Source: JBFELU01 sp041572755 (lineage in GTDB: Bacteria; Actinomycetota; Acidimicrobiia; Spongiisociales; UBA11373). From it: a stretch of 64,000 nucleotides of DNA. Below the pieces are notes generated by a model, which ran no database searches, was not told the origin of the DNA, and was given only the letters and a program-made list of their open reading frames with translations. The position numbers and the translations under genes were made by a program. Positions 34,983-42,091 of this stretch are shown in pieces; within the stretch, counting starts at the first letter, position 1, and every line of letters begins with the position of its first letter. The stretch lies in NCBI GenBank assembly GCA_041572755.1, contig JBFFRY010000010.1, positions 1-64,000 of the forward strand, in the 5' to 3' direction.

Positions 34983-36281
34983 ATGACGGCTCCTCCCCCC
35001 GCTCCTCCTCCCGCGCCCCAGCAGCGGTCCCGACCGTGGGTCCGTCGCGTGCTGATCGGGTTCCTCATCGTCGCCAACGTGGGCATCTTTGGAGGCTTGG
35101 CGGCGGTGTGGCTGGCCGCCCGTCAGGTAACCGGGGCCATCTCCACGGTCCCGGCCGATGAGCTCGATCTGGCCGACACGCCGAGCGACCTGGACGAACC
35201 GCGCACCTTCCTGCTGATCGGCAGCGACAGCCGTGAGGGCATCCCCGAGGACTTCACCAACCTCGGGAACTTCCCGGGGCAGCGGGCGGATGTGATCATC
35301 CTCCTCCAGATCAACCCCGGGGAGAATCGGGTCCAGATGATCAGCCTGCCCCGCGACCTGCGAATCGTGGTCGACGATCGGGCCATGCGGATCAACGCAA
35401 CGTTCAACGAGGGAGCCGGGGACATCCTCGACGCCGTCACAGAGTTCGCCGGTCTCCCCATTCACCACTACCTGCAGGTCAATTTCGAAGGCTTTGCCCG
35501 CATCGTCGATGAGCTCGGCGGCATCGAGATGACCTTCCCCCACGCGGCCCGGGACCGGAAGTCGGGCTTCGAGGTCGAGGCGGGAAAGCAGACGATCGAC
35601 GGGAAGCAGGCCTTGGCTCTGGCCCGTTCGAGGTCCTACCAGGAGTTCATCGACGGACGTTGGGTCTACATCGACGCCAGCGACATCGGGCGCACCGGCC
35701 GCCAGCGGGATCTGCTCATGGCGATGTTCACCCAGCTCGAAGTGCCCACGTCGCTGGGTGGCTTCGGCAGCCTTGTGGAGGCGATCGGCCAGTTCGTCAT
35801 CACCGATGAGGCCTTCGACGAGGACGACATCATCCAACTGGGCTGGGAGTTGCGGAACATCACCACGCGGGACATCGACTCGTTGACGCTGCCGGTGCAG
35901 ATCTTCGAGGAGGGCGGGGTCTCCTACGTGATTCCCGTCGAGCCCGAGGCGACGCAGGCGCTCGCTGCTTTCCGCGACGGGGAGCCGTTCAGCGATACCG
36001 TGGTCGGCACTGCATCCGTCCAGGTGGAGAACGGCAACGGTCGGGAAGGAGCCGCCACCTCGATGGCGGCGATCCTCGAAGGAGCGGGGTACGTGATCGC
36101 CGGGACCACCAACTCGGGCCGCGAGGACTATGCGATCACCCAGGCGGTGGCCCGTCCTTCGAGGCTTTCCTTCGCCGAGGCGATCGTGGACTACCTCGGG
36201 TACGGGGAGGCGGTGGTCGGCAGTACCCCCTCCGGGGTCGATGTCGTCGTTATCGTCGGTCTCGATGCCCCCGCCTCCTGA
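34983..36281 (+). CDS. LytR-CpsA-Psr (LCP) family cell-wall ligase
   Basis: 432 residues: a Pro-rich cytoplasmic tail, one membrane helix (about 21-48), then the LCP domain with FLLIGSDSREG, QRADVIILLQINP, ISLPRDLRI, HYLQVNFEGFARIVDELGGI and the R-rich GRTGRQRDLL. A LytR_C-like domain follows from about 345 (VQVENGNGREGAATSMAAIL). LCP enzymes move glycopolymers from lipid carriers to peptidoglycan (arabinogalactan or teichoic acid) outside the cell. Next to sugar-nucleotide genes, as Rv3267 is in mycobacteria. Confidence 0.92.
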   Translation: MTAPPPAPPPAPQQRSRPWVRRVLIGFLIVANVGIFGGLAAVWLAARQVTGAISTVPADELDLADTPSDLDEPRTFLLIGSDSREGIPEDFTNLGNFPGQRADVIILLQINPGENRVQMISLPRDLRIVVDDRAMRINATFNEGAGDILDAVTEFAGLPIHHYLQVNFEGFARIVDELGGIEMTFPHAARDRKSGFEVEAGKQTIDGKQALALARSRSYQEFIDGRWVYIDASDIGRTGRQRDLLMAMFTQLEVPTSLGGFGSLVEAIGQFVITDEAFDEDDIIQLGWELRNITTRDIDSLTLPVQIFEEGGVSYVIPVEPEATQALAAFRDGEPFSDTVVGTASVQVENGNGREGAATSMAAILEGAGYVIAGTTNSGREDYAITQAVARPSRLSFAEAIVDYLGYGEAVVGSTPSGVDVVVIVGLDAPAS

Positions 36282-37560
36282 GGCCGCCGCGAGACCCATT
36301 GCCGTCATCGGTGCCGGCCACGTCGGGCTCGTCACCGCAGTCGGTTTTGCCCATCACGGCCGTTCGGTTCGTCTCGGTGAGGCCGATGCCGAGCGGCTGG
36401 CCCTCCTCGAGTCGGGTCGGGTGCCGTTCAGTGAGCCGGGGCTCGCCGAGATCGTCGCCGCCGCGCTGAACGACGGCACGCTGACCGTTCACGGCGACAA
36501 CGCCGATGCGGCGGCGGGCGCTGCCGCAGTGTTCATCGCGGTGCCCACACCTCCGGGAGGGGCGGGTGCCGCCGACCTGTCGATGGTGGATGCCGCGATT
36601 CGATCGATCGTCCCCGTGGTCGCTCCTCCGACCCCGATCGTGGTGAAGTCCTCGGTACCGCCGGGCTCCTGGGAGGGAATCACCCGAATACTCGTGGAGG
36701 CCGGCTGTGAGTGCCCTCTGGTGATCAACCCCGAGTTCCTCCAGGAGGGTCGGGCGGTCGCCGACGTGCTCGAGCCGGCGAGGGTGGTGGTGGGCGGCAC
36801 CGACCCGGCTGCCGTCGAGTTGGTGGCTGAGCTGCATCGGCCGTTCGATGCTCCGGTGGTTCGGACCGACCCGGCTTCGGCCGAGCTGGCCAAGTACGCC
36901 GCCAATGCCTACCTGGCCACCCGGATCTCCTTTGCCAACAGCGTGGCTCGGCTGGCCGCGACCTTCGGGGCCGATGTCGAGGACGTGCTGGAGGCCGTCG
37001 GCCTCGATCCGCGTATCGGCCGCCATTACTTCAAGCCGGGTCCGGGATACGGGGGTTCGTGCTTCCCCAAGGACCTCCCGGCGCTGGTCGCCGCCGCCGC
37101 CGATCGGGGGCTCGATCTCGGCCTCATCCGTGCCGTGGTCGACGCCAACGAGGTCCAGGCCGACTGGGTGATGACGATGATCACCGATGCCCTTCCCGAG
37201 GTGGCCGGCGCAGTCGTCGGTCAGCTCGGTCTCGCCTTCAAGGCGGGAACCGACGACGTGCGCACATCCCCGGCCGTCGGTCTCGCCGGCCGTCTCGTGG
37301 AGGCGGGGGCCGTGGTGCGGGCCTACGACCCCGAGGCCCGGGTGGCGATGGAGGGTGTGGAACAGGTTTCGGATGCGCTCGAGGCCGCCCGGGGCGCGGA
37401 TCTCCTGCTGGTGGTCACCGAGTGGGAGGAGTTCGCCGACCTCGACCCCACCGATCTCGCCGAGGCGATGCGGGGCACGATGGTGATCGATGCCCGCAAC
37501 CTCCTCGATCCGGCGGCGGTGCGCAACGCCGGGCTCGAGTACCGGGGTCTGGGCCGATGA
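36265..37560 (+). CDS. UDP-glucose/GDP-mannose 6-dehydrogenase family
   Basis: 431-residue NAD-dependent nucleotide-sugar dehydrogenase: Rossmann motif IAVIGAGHVGLVTA (about 12-25), K210 in the ELAKYAANAYLATRISFAN helix and catalytic C266 in GYGGSCFPKDLP, then GLAFKAGTDDVRTSPA. It makes UDP-glucuronate or the GDP-mannose equivalent for surface polymers. The ATG at 36265 overlaps the LCP gene by 17 bases; longer in-frame extensions are Ser/Pro/Arg-rich and unlikely. The stop overlaps the next ATG (ATGA). Confidence 0.9.
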   Translation: MPPPPEAAARPIAVIGAGHVGLVTAVGFAHHGRSVRLGEADAERLALLESGRVPFSEPGLAEIVAAALNDGTLTVHGDNADAAAGAAAVFIAVPTPPGGAGAADLSMVDAAIRSIVPVVAPPTPIVVKSSVPPGSWEGITRILVEAGCECPLVINPEFLQEGRAVADVLEPARVVVGGTDPAAVELVAELHRPFDAPVVRTDPASAELAKYAANAYLATRISFANSVARLAATFGADVEDVLEAVGLDPRIGRHYFKPGPGYGGSCFPKDLPALVAAAADRGLDLGLIRAVVDANEVQADWVMTMITDALPEVAGAVVGQLGLAFKAGTDDVRTSPAVGLAGRLVEAGAVVRAYDPEARVAMEGVEQVSDALEAARGADLLLVVTEWEEFADLDPTDLAEAMRGTMVIDARNLLDPAAVRNAGLEYRGLGR

Positions 37561-38591
37561 GGCAGGCGGTGCTTCTCGTGGGGGGCCGGGCCACCCGGGT
37601 GTGGCCCCTCAGCCACCGGATCCCCAAAGGCTTGCTGCCCGTGGCCGGGGTTCCCTTCATCGAGTACCAGCTGCGTCTGGTGGCCGGAGTCGGGGTGTCC
37701 GAGGTGGTGCTGGCGGTCGGACACCACCATCTCTCTGCCTGGGAGGATTACGTGGCCCGGTGGGACGGCACACCGTCGCTGAGCCTGTCCGTGGAGGAGG
37801 AGCCGCTCGACACCGGGGGACCGGTCGTCGAGACCCTCGATCGCCTCGACGACGAGTTCCTGGTGCTGAACGGCGATGTCGTCCTCGACGTCGACCTCGG
37901 GGTCCTGATCGAAGGAGCCCCCAAGGGGGCGGCGGCCACGATCGCGCTGGTCCGCGTCGAGGATCCCAGCGCCTACGGGGTGGTGGTCACCGGTGCCGAC
38001 GGGCTGGTGGAGCGTTTCGTCGAGAAGCCCCCATCGGGGACCGCACCGGCCGACACGGTGAACGCCGGCATCTACGTGATGACTCGGGAAGCACTCGCCG
38101 ACTACCCCCGGGGCCCCTTGTCCTTCGAGCGAGTGGTGTTCCCCGATCTCGCCGCAGGGCAGCGCTTGGGGGGTGTGGTCGTCGAAGGGACGTGGCTCGA
38201 CATCGGCACTCCCGACCTGCTGCTGGAGACCAACGGGTTTGTGCTTCGGGGCGGCTCGACCCTCCACCGTCCCGAGTCTCCCCACGGCGGGACCGGCGGG
38301 ATGCGAGATGGTGGCTGGAGTTGGGTGGCCCCCGGAGCAGAAGTCGCCGCCGATGCCGTGGTCGCCGAGTCGCTGGTGCTGGAGGGCGCCGTGGTCGAAG
38401 CGGGGGCGCAGATCCGGCGTGGCATCGTCGGATGGGAGGCAACGGTCGGCGCCGGCACCACGGTGACCGGCTCGGCGGTGGTCGGGCCGGGTGCGGTGAT
38501 CGGCGCCGGGTGCGAATTCGACGCCGGTGTCCGGGTCGGCCCCGGCGCCCGGGTGTCGGACGGTTCGATCACCTTCAACCCGCCCGACTGA
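37557..38591 (+). CDS. sugar-1-phosphate nucleotidyltransferase (ManC/GlmU-like)
   Basis: 344 residues. The N-terminal nucleotidyltransferase domain opens with QAVLLVGGRATRVWPLSHR...PKGLLPVAG; the usual GxGTRL loop is replaced by GGRATRV. LNGDVVLDVDL is the metal site. The C-terminal third (GAEVAADAVVAESLVLEGAVVEAGAQIRRG) is a left-handed beta-helix of hexapeptide repeats. It probably makes GDP-mannose or another NDP-sugar. Synteny with the M. tuberculosis mannose-1-phosphate guanylyltransferase gene in the same region supports mannose, but this is not decisive. Confidence 0.85.
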   Translation: MRQAVLLVGGRATRVWPLSHRIPKGLLPVAGVPFIEYQLRLVAGVGVSEVVLAVGHHHLSAWEDYVARWDGTPSLSLSVEEEPLDTGGPVVETLDRLDDEFLVLNGDVVLDVDLGVLIEGAPKGAAATIALVRVEDPSAYGVVVTGADGLVERFVEKPPSGTAPADTVNAGIYVMTREALADYPRGPLSFERVVFPDLAAGQRLGGVVVEGTWLDIGTPDLLLETNGFVLRGGSTLHRPESPHGGTGGMRDGGWSWVAPGAEVAADAVVAESLVLEGAVVEAGAQIRRGIVGWEATVGAGTTVTGSAVVGPGAVIGAGCEFDAGVRVGPGARVSDGSITFNPPD

Positions 38592-38601
38592 GGAGAGATC
38601 G

Positions 38602-39540
38602 ATGGCCAAGGCAATGGTGACCGGTGGGGCCGGCTTCCTCGGAAGCCACGTGGTGGATCTCCTCGTCGATGAGGGCTGGGAGGTGCTGGTGGTCGACGAC
38701 CTCAGCAGCGGTGCCCTCGACGGGCTGGCCGGGGCGCGACGCCGCGGCAAGGTCTCGGTGCACGTCACCGACATCAGGGCGGAGGAGCTCTCCGACGTGG
38801 CGACTCGGTTCGGGCCGAGTGTCGTCTTCCACCTGGCGGCCCAGATCAAGGTCCCCGCCTCGGTGGCCGACCCGATCGGGGACGCCGACATCAACATCCT
38901 CGGCACCCTCAACGTGCTCCAGGCGGCTCGCCGCTCCGGGGCCCGCCGGGTGGTGTTCGCCTCGTCGGGCGGGGCGGTGTACGGGCCCCGGGTGCGTATG
39001 CCGGCAACCGAACGATCGACCCGGGTGCCGCCGACGCCCTACGGGATCTCCAAGAAGGCCGTCGAGGAGTACTTCCGCTGGTTCGCCGACACCTACGGAA
39101 TCGAGTACGTGCTCCTGGCGCCGTCGAACATCTACGGTCCCCGGCAGACCGCCGGCACCGAAGGCGGGGTGGTGGCGGTGTTCATCGAGAGGATGCTCGC
39201 CGGTGAGCGACCCACCATCTACGGCGACGGCAATCAGACCCGCGACTTCGTCTACGTGGCCGACGTGGCCGACGCCTTCGTGCGGGCCGCCCACGCCGGC
39301 GACGGGGTCTTCCTCAACATCTCCAGCGGCCTCGAGACGACCATCGTGGGCTTGTGTGACCGTATCGCCGAGCTCACGGGTTCCGGGCTCCGCCCCCAGT
39401 TCGAGGCTCCGCGCACCGGCGATGTGACCCGCTCGGTTCTCGATCCCTCCAAAGCCAATTCGGTGCTCGGCTGGGAACCGTGGACCTCGCTGGAGCGGGG
39501 TCTCACCGAGACCATCGCCTGGTTCCAGGCAAGGATCTAG
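38602..39540 (+). CDS. NAD-dependent sugar-nucleotide epimerase/dehydratase (GalE-like)
   Basis: 312-residue extended SDR: VTGGAGFLGSHVV (5-18), VVDDLSSG, FHLAAQIKV, active-site Y147-x3-K151 (PYGISKK), NIYGPRQ and GDGNQTRDFVYVADVADA. This is the UDP-glucose 4-epimerase type of enzyme, supplying hexoses for the cell envelope together with the two genes upstream. GAGGAG six bases before the ATG sets the start. The stop shares CTAG with the convergent DNA glycosylase stop. Confidence 0.88.
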   Translation: MAKAMVTGGAGFLGSHVVDLLVDEGWEVLVVDDLSSGALDGLAGARRRGKVSVHVTDIRAEELSDVATRFGPSVVFHLAAQIKVPASVADPIGDADINILGTLNVLQAARRSGARRVVFASSGGAVYGPRVRMPATERSTRVPPTPYGISKKAVEEYFRWFADTYGIEYVLLAPSNIYGPRQTAGTEGGVVAVFIERMLAGERPTIYGDGNQTRDFVYVADVADAFVRAAHAGDGVFLNISSGLETTIVGLCDRIAELTGSGLRPQFEAPRTGDVTRSVLDPSKANSVLGWEPWTSLERGLTETIAWFQARI

Positions 39541-40430
39541 CCCTCGACCTCCAGCTCGTCGAGGCTGCGGGGCCAGTCGTCCTTGAGGATCCGGCTCAAG
39601 GCTCGGTCGGCGAGGATCCGGCCCTCGGTCTGGCATCCCGGGCAGTAGTTGGTCTCGTTGTCGGCGTAGCGGATCCGTTGGACGGGCGACGAGCACACCG
39701 GGCACGCCTCTCCGAATTTCCCGTGCACCGCCATCTCCTCTCGAAACGCAGTCACCTTCTCCGGGAAACCGTCGCCGACCTCCGTCCGGAGGCGGTCGGT
39801 CCACTCGGTGAGGACGGCGACGGTCGCCTGACGCAGCCGGTCCAGCTCGTCGGCTTCCAGCGTGTCGCTGCGGGCCAGCGGGCTGAGGCGGGCCCGGTGC
39901 ATGATCTCGTCGGCGTAGGCGCCGCCGATCCCCGAGATGAGGCGGGGGTCGGTGAGCGCCCGCTTCAAGGTGTGGCGTTCCGCCGTGACGGCGCCCTCGA
40001 AGTCTTCGGCTGCGACTTCGAGCGGCTCGATTCCTCCACGGTGGTGCGCCCGTGCCTCGTCGAGGCCCCGGGCCAGGTGGATGGAGGCTCTCTTCTTGGT
40101 GCCCTCCTCGGTCATCAGCACTGAGGCCGGACTGAAGTCGAAGGCCGCCAAGCCTCGCTTGCGGGGAACGGCGCTGCCTCTGTCGCGCCACCGCAGCCGT
40201 CCGGCCACCATCAGATGGATGATCACGAACAGGTCGCCGTCGAGCTCCATCACGATCCGCTTCCCGAGCCGGCGGAAGCCGACCACCGTCCTGCCGCTCA
40301 GGGCGGCGGGCGAGGGGTCGACGGTTCGCAGCACCCAGGGGCTGCCGATCCTCAGCCCTTCGAGCCTGGTGCCGGCGATCAGCGCCTCGAGGCGCTCCAC
40401 GTAGATCGCCACGTCGGGGAGCTCGGGCAT
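39537..40430 (-). CDS. Fpg/Nei family DNA glycosylase-AP lyase
   Basis: 297 residues beginning MPELPDVAIYVERLEAL: P2 and E3 are the catalytic N-terminus after Met removal, and K57 (GKRIV) is the conserved DNA-contacting lysine. A helix-two-turn-helix follows (DPRLISGIGGAYADEIMHRA), and a C-terminal zinc finger has two CxxC pairs (ACPVCSSPVQ and YCPGCQTEGR). It excises oxidised bases such as 8-oxoguanine or oxidised pyrimidines. Fpg versus Nei specificity is not resolved. The start codon shares one base with the cofE stop, so it is probably in the cofD-cofE transcript. Confidence 0.9.
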   Translation of the reverse strand: MPELPDVAIYVERLEALIAGTRLEGLRIGSPWVLRTVDPSPAALSGRTVVGFRRLGKRIVMELDGDLFVIIHLMVAGRLRWRDRGSAVPRKRGLAAFDFSPASVLMTEEGTKKRASIHLARGLDEARAHHRGGIEPLEVAAEDFEGAVTAERHTLKRALTDPRLISGIGGAYADEIMHRARLSPLARSDTLEADELDRLRQATVAVLTEWTDRLRTEVGDGFPEKVTAFREEMAVHGKFGEACPVCSSPVQRIRYADNETNYCPGCQTEGRILADRALSRILKDDWPRSLDELEVEG

Positions 40431-41131
40431 CAGCGGAACAGGTCCTCCCCAGGGGCGCGGACGAGGTCGGCACCTCGGCCCGCACCCGGCGGGAGCTCGA
40501 GTCCCCTGACCAGAGCGGCCGGTATCCCGGCCGACTTGCCCATCACCAGGTCGGCTGCGGCGGCGATCTCGTCGGCGATGGCGATCTCGGTGACGGCGAG
40601 GATTCGCCCCCCGCCGTCGACCGTTCCTCGGAGATCGAGGATGGGGGTCAGGCCGGAGACCCCGATGGCCACATCGCTGAGCCCGCGCCTCCAGGCCCGG
40701 CCGAAGGTGTCGCTGATGATGACCGCCGCATCGATACCGGTTTCCCGCAGGAGGCCCATGCGCAGGCGGTGAGCCGAACGGTCGGGGTCCTGGGGGAGGA
40801 GCACAGCCGTCCCCGGCTCGGTGTTGGAGCGGTCGACGCCGGCATTGGCACACACGAAGCCGTGGCGGGTCTTGGCGATGACGAGGTCGCCGCGACGGCG
40901 AAGCACCTCGACGGCTTGGCGTTCCACCAACGCGCGATAGGCGGACTCTTCGTCACCGTCGAGAGCGACGACCGCCCCTTCGGCCTTGGAGACCACCTTG
41001 TGGGTCACCACCACCACGTCGCCTCCCCTGAGAGTGAGACCGATGCCGGTGAGGGCCTCGGCGAGGATTCGGGTGAGGTCGTCGCCGGGCCGCACCTCAC
41101 CGACGCCGGTGATCGGGTGGATCTCGATCAC
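40430..41131 (-). CDS. cofE: coenzyme F420:L-glutamate ligase
   Basis: 233-residue CofE-type ligase adding glutamates to F420-0 with GTP. Family segments: IHPITGVGEVRPGDDL, LRGGDVVVVTHKVVSKAEGAVV, GFVCANAGVDRSN, LLPQDPDRSA, IISDTFGRAWRRG and the AIADEIAAAADLVMGKSAGIP end. It has only the ligase domain, without the nitroreductase-like domain that completes mycobacterial FbiB. The GTG start overlaps the cofD stop (GTGA). With cofD it shows that the organism makes F420. Confidence 0.92.
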   Translation of the reverse strand: MIEIHPITGVGEVRPGDDLTRILAEALTGIGLTLRGGDVVVVTHKVVSKAEGAVVALDGDEESAYRALVERQAVEVLRRRGDLVIAKTRHGFVCANAGVDRSNTEPGTAVLLPQDPDRSAHRLRMGLLRETGIDAAVIISDTFGRAWRRGLSDVAIGVSGLTPILDLRGTVDGGGRILAVTEIAIADEIAAAADLVMGKSAGIPAALVRGLELPPGAGRGADLVRAPGEDLFR

Positions 41132-42069
41132 GCCGCCGCCTCCAGCAGTTTCTCGGCGAACGATGCGGCGGCCGCCGGTTCGGCGATCCTGGTGTCGAGC
41201 ACCGAGATCGCCGCACCGGATGCCGCCAGGCCGTCCGCTTCGGCGGCGTCGCCGCGATCGATCACGAGGCGGTCGACGAGGCCCTCGTAGGCGGCGAGCA
41301 CCCCGGTGTTGCCCGGAGGCAAGCCGAGGCTCGCCATGACGCGATCCGCCGGCCCCTTGAGGGCCTTGCCGCCGAACAACGGACTGACGACCACCGTGGC
41401 GGCTCGGGCCACGGCCTTCCGCACCCCCGGCACCGCCAGGATGGGCCACACCGACAAGGGCGGGTTGGAGGGGGCGACGACCACCAGATCGGCCCGGTCG
41501 ATGGCTTCGAGCACCCCGGGAGCGGCGGCCGCCTCATCGGCGCCGGCGTACACGACCTCGGCCACCTCGTCGCTATGGGCCCTCATGACGAAGTACTCCT
41601 GGAACGACAGCCACTCGCCTTCCATGGTCCGGATTCGGGTTCGGAGAGGATCGTCGGTGACGGGGACGACCCGGTGGGCGATGCCCATCGATGCGGCCAG
41701 CTTGTCGACGATCTCGGTCAGTGAGGAACCGGATTCGAGGGCCAGGGTGCGGAACACGTTGGTGACCAGGTCCTCGTCGCCGAGGCGGAACGTCGTGTCG
41801 ATGCCGAGCCCGGCGAGCCGTTCCATCATGTCGAAGCTGTCGCCGGCGATACCCCAGCCGTGGGGGCCTTCGCGGCCCGCCAGCGTGTAGAGCACGGTGT
41901 CGAGATCGGGGGAGACGTGGAGCCCGTAGACCTCCTCGTCGTCGCCGACGTTGACGATCACCGTGAGGTGTTCGGGCGGGAGCACGGCGGCCAGACCCCG
42001 GGCGAGGCGGGCGCCGCCGACACCGCCCGAGAGCAGTGTGATCGTGGATGGTGATTGTGCTTGCGTCAC
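41128..42069 (-). CDS. cofD: 2-phospho-L-lactate/dehydro-F420-0 transferase
   Basis: 313-residue CofD/FbiA: N-terminal LLSGGVGGARLARGL, VNVGDDEEVYGLHVSPDLDTVLYTLAG, FRLGDEDLVTNVFRT and PSNPPLSVWPILAVPGVRKA. It transfers the phospholactyl or phosphoenolpyruvyl-derived moiety to Fo. The GTG start at 42069 lies 22 bases from the divergent glycosyltransferase start, while longer in-frame versions run antisense into that gene and are rejected. First gene of a cofD-cofE-glycosylase transcript. Confidence 0.93.
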   Translation of the reverse strand: MTQAQSPSTITLLSGGVGGARLARGLAAVLPPEHLTVIVNVGDDEEVYGLHVSPDLDTVLYTLAGREGPHGWGIAGDSFDMMERLAGLGIDTTFRLGDEDLVTNVFRTLALESGSSLTEIVDKLAASMGIAHRVVPVTDDPLRTRIRTMEGEWLSFQEYFVMRAHSDEVAEVVYAGADEAAAAPGVLEAIDRADLVVVAPSNPPLSVWPILAVPGVRKAVARAATVVVSPLFGGKALKGPADRVMASLGLPPGNTGVLAAYEGLVDRLVIDRGDAAEADGLAASGAAISVLDTRIAEPAAAASFAEKLLEAAA

Positions 42070-42091
42070 CGGACCATAAGATTGGCGGGCC
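42070..42091. promoter_or_regulatory. 22-base divergent start region, cofD and GT2 gene
   Basis: Both genes start with GTG and no Shine-Dalgarno sequence fits in 22 bases. TAAGAT (42077-42082) is a TAnnnT -10-like hexamer nine bases before the forward GTG, suggesting leaderless or nearly leaderless transcription. This is the position occupied by whiB in many Actinomycetota. Confidence 0.3.
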
